Assembly: GCA_018819005.1 (NCBI GenBank)
Contig: JAHJQU010000239.1
Coordinates: 1 to 5,300, forward strand
Reading direction: 5' to 3'
From: Pseudomonadota bacterium
GTDB taxonomy: Bacteria; Desulfobacterota; Desulfobacteria; Desulfobacterales; RPRI01
DNA: 5,300 nt
The notes under the pieces were generated by a model that did not search any database, was not told where the DNA came from, and saw nothing but the letters and a program-made list of their open reading frames with translations. Below, piece after piece: positions 1 through 5,300 of this stretch (its first letter is position 1; each line of letters opens with the position of its first letter). Made by a program: the position numbers and the translations under genes.

Positions 1-765
1 AGCAATTATTACATTCATTACCCCGATTGTAGGTACGGGCTTGTCAACACCCCTATAGGAGCCGCCGAACAGATCTACTGAAGTATAAGCCTTGTCGTAC
101 GCAACAATCTTTTTTGTTTGCTCTGGTGTGATCTCTATAACACTGATATCATGGGTAGTTGACAAATCCATAATAGAGCTGGTAGGTGGTCCTACACACC
201 AGAAGCCTACTTCAATTGTACCGTCTCTCAAAGCGTTAGCCGTTTCAGTAAATGAAAGTCTGCTGTCTTTATATGAGTCCAGAGGAATTCCTAATGCCTT
301 GAACATGGCTTCAGCCATAAAATTGGTACCGCTGCCCGGACTTCCAGTGCTGATGTTTTTCCCTTTTACCTGCTCAATGTTGGTGATGCCGCTCTTTTTT
401 AGAGTAACCACATGCATCACGTTTGGATACATAATGGCCGCTGAAAGAATATTGTGTTTTTTGCCATTAAATTTTGACAACCCTTCATATCCAGCTATGA
501 CGGTGTCAGCCATAACCATACCAGTCACTGTTTCTCCTTTATGGGCCAGTTTTACATTCTCAACACTGGCACCAGTTACTTCGGCAACTGCCTTTACCCC
601 TTTTACATACTTTGACCAGATTTCAGCCACACCGCCGCCGTATGGATAATAAACGCCACCGGTTCCACCGGTTCCGATACTGATAAAGGTTGTCTTTGCA
701 ATAGCCGTCCCTGTAAAAACCAGGGCTAAAAATATAATAGATAGAATAATATGTGTTCGTTTCAT
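1..765 (-). CDS. TAXI-family TRAP transporter solute-binding protein (3' end beyond the window)
   Basis: This is the periplasmic receptor of a TRAP transporter of the TAXI type, which captures a small solute (dicarboxylates or amino acids in characterised relatives) and delivers it to a fused DctQM-like membrane protein. Translation starts at ATG 765-763 behind AAGGAG at 780-775, and 255 codons are visible without a stop. Residues 1-23 form a signal peptide: K-R, a hydrophobic stretch, then a predicted cut after AIA. The mature protein opens with the family pattern FISIGTGGTGGVYYPYGGG, followed by the typical EVTGASVENV region, a TGSPGSGTN loop, and a DGTIEVGFWCVGPP segment. Family members are about 320-330 residues, so roughly the last 70 are missing at the left edge. 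It lies 29 nt behind the lipoprotein gene and is probably co-transcribed with it. No membrane subunit is visible, though one could lie beyond the edge. The ligand cannot be read from the sequence. The family call is firm. Confidence 0.92.
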   Translation of the reverse strand, partial: MKRTHIILSIIFLALVFTGTAIAKTTFISIGTGGTGGVYYPYGGGVAEIWSKYVKGVKAVAEVTGASVENVKLAHKGETVTGMVMADTVIAGYEGLSKFNGKKHNILSAAIMYPNVMHVVTLKKSGITNIEQVKGKNISTGSPGSGTNFMAEAMFKALGIPLDSYKDSRLSFTETANALRDGTIEVGFWCVGPPTSSIMDLSTTHDISVIEITPEQTKKIVAYDKAYTSVDLFGGSYRGVDKPVPTIGVMNVIIA

Positions 766-774
766 TGGGCAAAT

Positions 775-780
775 CTCCTT
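775..780 (-). promoter_or_regulatory. Ribosome binding site of the TAXI receptor gene
   Basis: AAGGAG on the minus strand lies 9 nt before ATG 765-763. It fixes the start of the receptor and supports translation independent of the upstream lipoprotein gene. Confidence 0.8.
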
Positions 781-794
781 ATTTAAATTAGATA

Positions 795-1223
795 TTACTT
801 GCTCATAGTTTTTATGACCAGATCGATTTTTCCGGGTGCCGCAATTACACCCTGTACCGGATATGTGAATTTTGCAGTCTCTCCTGGTTTTATCAGGCCT
901 TTTTTGGTATCCACAGGAAGAAGTCCGCCTACAGCCTTGCCATTTGCGAGAAAGATATTGACCCTGAATCGCTGGTCTTCAGTACTGATGTTTTTGACGG
1001 CTACATTAAAATGAAGCGTATCTGCGCCCTCATATTTTTTAATAACGCATGAAAAATTTTCCAAAGAAGCTTCCGGCGCAATTGCCTTGTTTAAATCTGA
1101 ATCTTTGGCACAGGAAAAGACTTCTCCCGGCTTGGGTTTTACGGTCATACATCCGGTCAGGGCAAGCACCCCTGCTGCGAAAATTAGCAATAACCATGAA
1201 AATTTAATTTTACTTTGATTCAT
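795..1223 (-). CDS. Small lipoprotein of unknown function
   Basis: This 142-residue protein has a lipoprotein signal peptide: KIK near the start, a hydrophobic core at residues 8-21, and the lipobox L22-T-G-C25. After lipidation the N-terminal Cys would anchor it to a membrane. The +2 residue is Met rather than Asp, which in enterobacterial rules favours the outer membrane. The mature part has two more cysteines (C38 and C59) that could form a disulfide. It ends in a beta-rich region, roughly residues 70-140 (HFNVAVKNIS, then KPGETAKFTYPV), that reads like a small immunoglobulin-like or FxLYD/YcfL-like fold; that comparison is only a shape impression. The start is supported by AAGGAG at 1235-1230, 6 nt upstream. 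It lies 29 nt ahead of the TAXI receptor gene on the same strand, so the two probably form one transcript and may act together at the envelope. I do not recognise a specific function. Confidence 0.85.
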   Translation of the reverse strand: MNQSKIKFSWLLLIFAAGVLALTGCMTVKPKPGEVFSCAKDSDLNKAIAPEASLENFSCVIKKYEGADTLHFNVAVKNISTEDQRFRVNIFLANGKAVGGLLPVDTKKGLIKPGETAKFTYPVQGVIAAPGKIDLVIKTMSK

Positions 1224-1229
1224 AAGATT

Positions 1230-1235
1230 CTCCTT
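1230..1235 (-). promoter_or_regulatory. Ribosome binding site of the lipoprotein gene
   Basis: AAGGAG on the minus strand lies 6 nt before ATG 1223-1221 and decides the start codon. No convincing sigma-70 promoter is visible upstream: the best pairing, TTTATT and TAAAAT 18 nt apart near 1250-1280, is weak. Confidence 0.75.
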
Positions 1236-1383
1236 TTGAATAATTAATGAATTTTAGTGCACCCTGCGTTAGGCAATAAACTTTATAAATAACTGAATCA
1301 TGGTGTCAGACGGCATTTATTTTTTTTATATCGTTATTTTAATGGGTTATGCAGACCCTTGGGGCATTAAACATGGGGTGGAT

Positions 1384-1429
1384 AAGAAAAACGTGCGGTT
1401 TCGTCCCAGGTTTCCGGGCGAAACCGCAC
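1384..1429 (-). terminator. Rho-independent terminator of the ABC receptor remnant
   Basis: A perfect 11-bp inverted repeat (GTGCGGTTTCG at 1393-1403, CGAAACCGCAC at 1419-1429) is extended inside by a CCC/GGG pairing past a single bulged T. Read on the minus strand, the stem is followed by a T-rich tail, GTTTTTCTTA (1392-1383). It sits 35 nt after the stop codon of the receptor remnant and would separate that gene from the lipoprotein-TAXI unit. The rest of 1224-1464 shows no gene: a forward open frame there from 1300 crosses this hairpin and has no ribosome binding site. Confidence 0.88.
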
Positions 1430-1464
1430 ACTCAATCAAGTTCTATTCACCTTTAAAAACATCA

Positions 1465-2174
1465 TCATCTGACAATCTGGTTAGCCATGACAAGAATGGA
1501 CATGGGAATCTGGATATTGATTTTTCTGGCAGTCTTCATATTCACTGAAATACTATAGTGATCAAGGACAGAAGAGGGAATATCCGAAGGGTTTTTCCCG
1601 TTTAAAATCAGTATGGCTTTTCTGGCTGCAATTCTGCCCAGTTCATAATATTTGGGGACGAAGCCCAGCAGGACGTTATCTTCAGGAACCATGCTCCCAA
1701 CTGAGGACAGGGATAGAATCTTGTATCTGTTTACCTCTTCCATGATCTTTTTTCCTAAAAATTTGATCATGGAATCTGACGGGAGAAAAACAGCATCCAC
1801 CTGATCTTTCATCCGGGGCAGAACTTGCAAGATATCCTGTTCCTGGGAAATCCTGTATTCTTTAAGGGAAAAGTGAAGCACGTTTTCCAGCCGTTTTACA
1901 TTGTTTCTTTGGATAATGGAGTTATGCTCTTTTGGGTTATAAATAATCCCCAGTTTTTTATAATCAATGACTTTTTTTAAAGTCTTTAACTGGTTTATCG
2001 TTGACACTTTATTACTGGCACTCGTGGCATTATTTTTGGAGCTCTCCCAGGAGGCAATGATTCCTGATCCAACCGGCCGGATGACGCATTAAAAACAGCA
2101 GGCGTATCCTTAATCCTCAATAAAACAGCTTTGGTAGCAGTCGTGCCGAATTTGATTTTTTTTTGATAAGGCAT
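1465..2174 (-). pseudogene. ABC transporter substrate-binding protein (ABC_sub_bind family, COG2984), N-terminally truncated and frameshifted
   Basis: The family consists of periplasmic receptors of about 320 residues that feed a permease and an ATPase; neither is present here. The longest open stretch begins at GTG 2007, but homology continues upstream in the same frame to about 2085 (PVGSGIIASWESS, a family hallmark). A stop codon at 2091-2089 then interrupts it. Upstream of that point the family sequence resumes in another frame from ATG 2174 (FGTTATKAVLLRIKDTPAVFNA), so one base appears to be missing around 2080-2085. The joined protein would be about 236 residues and would contain the GIIYNPKEHNS segment, the DAVFLPSDSMI segment, the VLLGFVPKYYELGRIAARKA segment and the natural C-terminus. 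The signal peptide and first lobe, about 90 residues, are absent: the sequence before 2174 is promoter-like DNA. GTG 2007 has no ribosome binding site. I read it as a remnant. A consensus promoter at 2192-2220 still points into it and a good terminator follows it. Confidence 0.85.
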
Positions 2175-2191
2175 TGTCTTCGATGGGTTGA

Positions 2192-2220
2192 AGTATAGGG
2201 GGACTGTTTTTGCTTGTCAA
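2192..2220 (-). promoter_or_regulatory. Consensus sigma-70 promoter facing the ABC receptor remnant
   Basis: On the minus strand, TTGACA (2220-2215) and TATACT (2197-2192) are separated by exactly 17 nt. Transcription would start near 2185, only about 11 nt before ATG 2174, and no ribosome binding site fits in that leader. The promoter may therefore have been brought next to the remnant by the same event that removed the gene's 5' part, or it may drive an untranslated RNA ending at the terminator at 1384-1429. Confidence 0.65.
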
Positions 2221-2250
2221 GGGATATTTTACATTTTGTAAGCATTTATC

Positions 2251-2278
2251 TTGACATAGTGGTAAATATAACTATAAT
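2251..2278 (+). promoter_or_regulatory. Consensus sigma-70 promoter of the fic gene
   Basis: TTGACA (2251-2256) and TATAAT (2273-2278) are both perfect hexamers with a 16-nt spacer. Transcription would start near 2285, giving a leader of about 27 nt that contains GGAG before the fic start at 2312. The surrounding DNA is strongly AT-rich. Such a strong match suggests basal expression without an activator. Confidence 0.75.
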
Positions 2279-2301
2279 TCTCGTATTGTAATCGTTTTTA
2301 T

Positions 2302-2305
2302 GGAG
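2302..2305 (+). promoter_or_regulatory. Ribosome binding site that fixes the fic start
   Basis: GGAG (within TGGAGAA) lies 6 nt before ATG 2312-2314. It matters because the long open frame only starts at an internal ATG at 2526. The site shows that the true start is at 2312, upstream of the first frameshift. Confidence 0.75.
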
Positions 2306-2311
2306 AATACC

Positions 2312-3828
2312 ATGACTGAAAACGATCAGGGTCGCAGGATATGCGGCTCTGATTAATCAGTATGGCCTGGACGCCATCCCGAACTGGCACAGGTCCCTTG
2401 TCACAACCAGTGGAATCCACCGAATCGACTCGACCGGAAACATTGTCGAGGAGGTCTATCCGCCTAAGTACTGGCCGGGGAACACACTGGGTGATCATCT
2501 CGAATTCGCACTCAAGTATGACGGCATGAATCTCGCGATACTTGCCGACCTGTTTAAGGCAGTCGCACCGGAAGATTTTCTGAGTTATGTCCGGTCCAAA
2601 CCTATAGGCAAGTACGCACGGCGTTTGTGGTTTCTTTATGAGTTTCTTACCGGAACGACCCTCCGGATTGACGATGTGAAGCATGGAAACTACATTGATT
2701 TGCTTGATCCCGATGAATACTACACGGTCATCCCGTCCCGGCAGGTTCGTCGTCAGCGAATCAACAACAACTTACCTGGAGACCGCCGGTTTTGTCCGAC
2801 TATTCGCCGCACCAATATTCTTAAAGATTTTGAAGAGTCCGACCTTCCCGAGCGATGCAGAAAGATTGTTTCCGGCTACTCGCCGGAATTGCTGAAGCGG
2901 GCATTGAGTTATCTCTATTCTAAAGAGACGAAATCATCATTCGAAATAGAACACATCAAAACCAACTCGTCACGGACCGAGCGCTTTATCACACTGCTTC
3001 AACTGGCGGAACGCAAAGACTTTTGTGAAAAAGCAAAATTGATCGACCTTCAGAATAGCATTACCGATCCTCGATTCTCCGAATCCGGCTACAGATTGAG
3101 CCAGAACTATGTCGGTGAGACGGTCGCATGGCAGAAGGAGAAGATACACTTCGCCTGTCCTAAGCCGGAAGATCTGCCCGACCTTATGGAAGGCCTTATT
3201 GCATTGCACCAACGCATGGAAAGGGGGGGGCTTGTGCGCTGTGGTTCATGCCACAGCCGTGGCTTATGGATTCGTTTTCCTTCATCCGTTCGAGGACGGG
3301 AACGGTAGGATACATCGGTTTCTGATCCACAATATTCTTGCCCGCAGGGGGTTTACGCCAAAGGGAATCATGTTTCCTATATCGGCAGCAATGCTTAAGA
3401 ATCCTGCCGGTTACAACGATTCCCTGGAAGCTTTTTCCCGACCGCTCATGACCCTCGTGGAATATTCATTAGACGAAGAGAGCCGCATGACCGTTCACAA
3501 CGATACGACCCGCTGGTACCGATACGCAGACATGACCCCCCAGGCGGAGGCACTCTTCCTGTTCATCGCTCAGACCATCGATACGGAACTCGTCGGCGAG
3601 CTGGATTTTTTGGCAAACTACGACAAGACCAAAAGGGCTATACTGGAGATTCTCGACATACCGGACCGGCAGATCGATCTCTTTATCCGGTTCTGCCTGG
3701 AAAACAACGGAAAGCTTTCTCTGCGGAAACGTTCAAGCCATTTTCATTCCCTGTCGGATGATGAAATCGCCCGCATGGAACAGGCAATGCAGGCCGCCTA
3801 TGGAAGCGGTATATCTAAGCATGCATGA
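2312..3828 (+). pseudogene. Fic-domain protein adenylyltransferase, split by two single-base frameshifts
   Basis: Fic enzymes transfer AMP from ATP to Ser, Thr or Tyr hydroxyls of target proteins in the cytoplasm. With both frames repaired this would be about 504 residues, full length for the large single-chain Fic type. It opens MTENDQGRR, then the frame moves by +1 near 2336-2343 (one extra base; the original frame stops at 2354-2356). The N-terminal domain follows (IPNWHRSLV, YPPKYWPG, GKYARRLWFLYEFLTG), then an inhibitory-helix candidate S209-F-E-I-E213-H, and QNYVGETV before the Fic core. A second extra base lies in the G8 run at 3223-3230. The next frame carries the catalytic loop HPFEDGNGR (codons 3283-3309, His about residue 324), followed by IHRFLIHNIL, and a C-terminal helical or winged-helix-like part ending at TGA 3826-3828. 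The catalytic motif is complete. As written, no single frame joins the N-terminal domain to the catalytic loop. There is no antitoxin gene beside it. The gene looks more GC-rich than its neighbours, suggesting transfer. Confidence 0.93.
3223..3230 (+). repeat. Run of eight G at the second frameshift in fic
   Basis: Eight consecutive G lie inside the Fic gene, about 50 nt before the catalytic loop. With eight G the upstream frame leaves the family sequence after MERGG and ends at 3308. With seven G it would read straight on into LCAVVHATAVAYGFVFLHPF, as the family expects. The tract is thus exactly where the frame is lost. It may be slipped-strand variation or a homopolymer sequencing error. 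Confidence 0.85.
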
Positions 3829-3909
3829 TGAATTCATAAAGATCGGGCTTTGATTGTTTGGCTCCCCGGAATGGATAAAGCCGGGCACTAGGAACAAACG
3901 GTTATTATT

Positions 3910-3948
3910 TACCGCTCCGTATAACCGGCAGACCGAATTTATGCGGTA
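3910..3948. other. Imperfect hairpin between the convergent fic and helical-protein genes
   Basis: TACCGC (3910-3915) pairs with GCGGTA (3943-3948), and inside it ATAA/TTAT and CGG/CCG arms also pair, giving a long imperfect stem. It lies in the 131-nt gap between two genes that end towards each other. No clear T-run follows on either strand, so calling it a two-way terminator is only a guess. Nothing else is seen in 3829-3959. Confidence 0.35.
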
Positions 3949-3959
3949 GTAAGGCCAAT

Positions 3960-4431
3960 CTATTTGCCAGACTCAAATTCTTTTTCGGACTTTTCCCAGG
4001 CATCATTGAGAGCCTTATATGCATCTGAAAAACCCTTTTTCATATGTTCCCAAGCATCGCCGGTACTACTTTTCAAACTACCGTACCATTCAGCTACCTG
4101 AGTCCGCTGCTTGCGGAGCGCTTTGAGGTTGGCACGTGCCTTTTCGCGGGCGGCTTTATCCATTTTGCCCCAGCTTTCATCGACACGTGCTTCCAACTCC
4201 TCGATGCGCTTATCCAGGTTAATCCAATGCAGCTTTTGTTTTATGAACCGCCTCGTCCCTCTTATCAACGGTATAAGCCTTAAGCGTCTGAAGTAAATCT
4301 TGTGCTTCTTGCTTAACTTCTTTTTTCGACGTTTTATCACTTGACATTTTAGCATGGGATAGCGATGTAATTCCAAACATGGAAATCAATATGAATATGA
4401 GCGCGCAATAGTTCATTCTTTCAGATTTCAT
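3960..4431 (-). pseudogene. Small exported alpha-helical protein, unknown function, split by one extra base
   Basis: Read from ATG 4431, a signal peptide is clear: residues 1-9 with Lys and Arg, a hydrophobic core at 9-24 (CALIFILISMFGITSL), and a predicted cut after SHA27. A charged helical region follows (SSDKTSKKEVKQEAQDLL). The frame then stops at 4221-4219, but the neighbouring frame continues without loss of sense: removing one T in GGATTAACC restores ALDNLDKRIEELEARVDE, a regular coiled-coil heptad pattern. It then continues through DKAAREKARANLKALRKQR and WYGSLK to TAG 3962-3960. The repaired protein is about 156 residues, periplasmic, almost wholly helical and rich in Lys, Glu and Ala. 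I do not recognise a named family. The start is supported by AAAGGAG at 4445-4439. It lies directly after the attC-like site in the cassette direction, so it is either the next integron cassette or the first gene outside the array. Confidence 0.75.
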
Positions 4432-4438
4432 TTGTCAT

Positions 4439-4445
4439 CTCCTTT
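4439..4445 (-). promoter_or_regulatory. Ribosome binding site of the helical exported protein
   Basis: AAAGGAG on the minus strand lies 7 nt before ATG 4431-4429. This favours that start over the in-frame ATG five codons later, which has no comparable site. Confidence 0.75.
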
Positions 4446-4476
4446 CTTGATGTCTGCGATCAGCAAGGTCGCAAGC

Positions 4477-4548
4477 AACTAACGACTGAGCTCATTGGTT
4501 TTTACGAAGCGCAGCGGAGTAAAAATCCAGTGCGGAGATTTGTTAGCT
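4477..4548 (-). other. attC: attC-like integron recombination site (72 nt)
   Basis: Read on the minus strand, the site starts AGCTAAC (4548-4542) and ends GTTAGTT (4483-4477). These are near matches to the RYYYAAC and GTTRRRY core boxes, with one deviation each. Between them the two halves fold back: GGTTTTTAC (4497-4505) pairs with GTAAAAA..CC (4519-4528), leaving T4526 unpaired, and pairing continues outward through CATT/AGTG. The inner loop is GC-rich (GAAGCGCAGCGGA). The order of core box, imperfect arm, central loop, arm with one extrahelical base and core box, and the total of 72 nt, match integron attC sites. The site begins 1 nt after the stop codon of the DUF1566 gene on the same strand, the usual place for a cassette attC. 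No integrase gene is in the window; in this orientation it would lie beyond the right edge. Confidence 0.75.
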
Positions 4549-4549
4549 G

Positions 4550-5300
4550 TTATAAAATTATTTTTATTTTGTTTCCCCTAACAGGCCAAAGATAAAACTC
4601 TGGCAACGGCTTATGCCCCACTCCAACAACTCCGTCTATCATATATAGTGCCCATGCATAACTCATATCATACATGCTTGTTGTTGAAGACCAATAAAAA
4701 TCCTTTACATCAATAAATAGATGATCAATCGGCAACGCTGGCGAATGTCTGCCCATATCAGTTAAACTTTCTAATTCAACAATATTTGGGACTCGCCAAT
4801 CATTGTGACCATATTTCCATTCTCTGTTCATCTGTAATACTAAATCAAAAGCTGATCTCCAATCCACCGTCTCCCTGTAAATATTTGCATTCTTCGACCA
4901 TGTTAAGCCTGTTGCCATGTCAAATATAAAATGTGTACTTTCTGTAAAACGATTTCGATTGTAGTGTAAGCCTGACTGAAATTCACCATCTTGCCCCGAA
5001 TTATTACAATCAATTATGATACCATTTTCATTATAACAATTCTGTTGCCCAGACTGAAACACTCGGCTGTTATTATAATTTTCTGCAACGCGAACAGGCC
5101 AAGCCATATATGAACCATATTTCATCCCTTTAAAGACCCTTGCTCCACCTAAATGGATGTACCATGCTTGGTTTGGCAGCCTGGCACAACTTGAAGAAGT
5201 CCAGTAGTAACCGGTAAATATGTTAGTAAATGGGTGGCCAACGGGTATACTGGGATTTATCGTTTCATGGCTAATTAAACTAAACAATTCTTTACGATTC
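4550..5300 (-). CDS. Protein with two DUF1566 (Lcl C-terminal) domains, 5' end beyond the window; probable integron cassette gene
   Basis: The frame is open from the right edge to TAA 4552-4550, giving 249 visible residues. A TTG at 5287 is not a credible start, because the family motif NRKELFSLI begins before it. Repeat 1 covers residues 1 to about 72 of the visible part: HPFTN, YYWTSSS, AWYIHLGG, AWPVR. A linker with a cysteine pair and the recurring GQDGE pattern follows (C88 and C97). Repeat 2 covers about 125-242: TGLTWSKNAN, NDWRVPNIVELESL, SPALPIDHLF, FYWSSTT, AWALYM, LWPVRG. The fold resembles C-type-lectin or formylglycine-enzyme-like domains often found on secreted proteins, so a surface or periplasmic location is likely, but the signal peptide would lie outside the window. 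The stop codon abuts the attC-like site, so it probably travels as a gene cassette. The biological role of DUF1566 proteins is not known to me. Confidence 0.88.
   Translation of the reverse strand, partial: NRKELFSLISHETINPSIPVGHPFTNIFTGYYWTSSSCARLPNQAWYIHLGGARVFKGMKYGSYMAWPVRVAENYNNSRVFQSGQQNCYNENGIIIDCNNSGQDGEFQSGLHYNRNRFTESTHFIFDMATGLTWSKNANIYRETVDWRSAFDLVLQMNREWKYGHNDWRVPNIVELESLTDMGRHSPALPIDHLFIDVKDFYWSSTTSMYDMSYAWALYMIDGVVGVGHKPLPEFYLWPVRGNKIKIIL

Noticed and set aside
92..649. Forward open frame of 185 codons
   Set aside because: It is the antisense shadow of the TAXI receptor gene, whose minus-strand translation has a signal peptide and clear family motifs.
1266..1276. GCGTTAGGC, identical to a common attC core box
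   Set aside because: No partner box and no fold-back arms are found within 60-140 nt on either side; the only neighbour is the lipoprotein leader. A single 7-nt match is expected by chance.
1300..1548. Forward open frame of 82 codons
   Set aside because: It has no ribosome binding site, runs through the perfect terminator hairpin and overlaps the end of the receptor remnant on the other strand.
2085..2100. Programmed -1 frameshifting in the ABC receptor at TTTTTAA
   Set aside because: Slipping at that run would place the ribosome on the stop at 2091-2089; the frame change must occur downstream of it, where there is no slippery heptamer. A mutation is simpler.
3844..3886. Possible fic terminator (GGCTTT/AAAGCC and CCCGG/CCGGG pairs)
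   Set aside because: The stems are only 5-6 bp with long loops or mutually exclusive pairing, and no T-run follows.
3899..3927. CGGTTAT...ATAACCG inverted repeat, considered as a second attC
   Set aside because: At 29 nt it is too short, the boxes do not fit GTTRRRY well, and it lacks the arm and loop order seen at 4477-4548.
5285..5287. TTG as the start codon of the DUF1566 protein
   Set aside because: The frame is open to the window edge and the residues before it (NRKE) belong to the conserved DUF1566 pattern, so the gene continues to the right.
1..5300. CRISPR array, tRNA, rRNA or insertion sequence
   Set aside because: No regularly spaced repeats, no tRNA-like or rRNA stretches and no transposase frames or paired terminal repeats were seen on either strand.

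Overview
The window looks like accessory or flanking chromosome from a Gram-negative bacterium, most likely a deltaproteobacterium of the Desulfobacterales type. I infer this from the mix of families (a TAXI-type TRAP solute receptor, an ABC_sub_bind receptor remnant, a DUF1566 protein, an integron attC-like site), not from any taxonomic marker, so it is tentative. AAGGAG-type ribosome binding sites and consensus sigma-70 promoters are easy to read.

Layout. (1) Positions 1-1223, minus strand: a small lipoprotein gene followed 29 nt later by the gene for a secreted TAXI-family TRAP receptor, which runs off the left edge. (2) Positions 1224-1464: intergenic, with a strong intrinsic terminator (1384-1429) for the gene to its right. 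(3) Positions 1465-2174, minus strand: remnant of an ABC-type periplasmic receptor (ABC_sub_bind family), lacking its N-terminal part and broken by a one-base frameshift near 2080-2085. (4) Positions 2192-2278: two back-to-back consensus promoters, one facing the receptor remnant and one facing the fic gene. (5) Positions 2312-3828, plus strand: a complete-length Fic-domain AMPylator gene with an intact HPFEDGNGR motif. It is split by two one-base insertions, one about 30 nt after the start codon and one in a run of eight G. (6) Positions 3960-4431, minus strand: a small exported alpha-helical protein, again split by one extra base. (7) Positions 4477-4548: a 72-nt attC-like integron recombination site. 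(8) Positions 4550 to the right edge, minus strand: a protein with two DUF1566 (Lcl C-terminal) domains, whose stop codon lies next to the attC site exactly as in an integron gene cassette.

How it fits together. The lipoprotein and TAXI receptor probably form one transcription unit for uptake or sensing of a small organic acid. The Fic gene stands alone with its own promoter and has no antitoxin gene beside it; this large Fic type normally carries its inhibitory helix in the same polypeptide. The DUF1566 gene plus attC reads as a mobile cassette, so the right half may be the edge of an integron or an integron-free attC array. Four single-base frame breaks lie in about 2.2 kb (roughly 2080-4222) while the outer genes are intact. 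Either this middle part is decaying, or the consensus sequence there carries indel errors; the G8 tract could also be a phase-variable switch.
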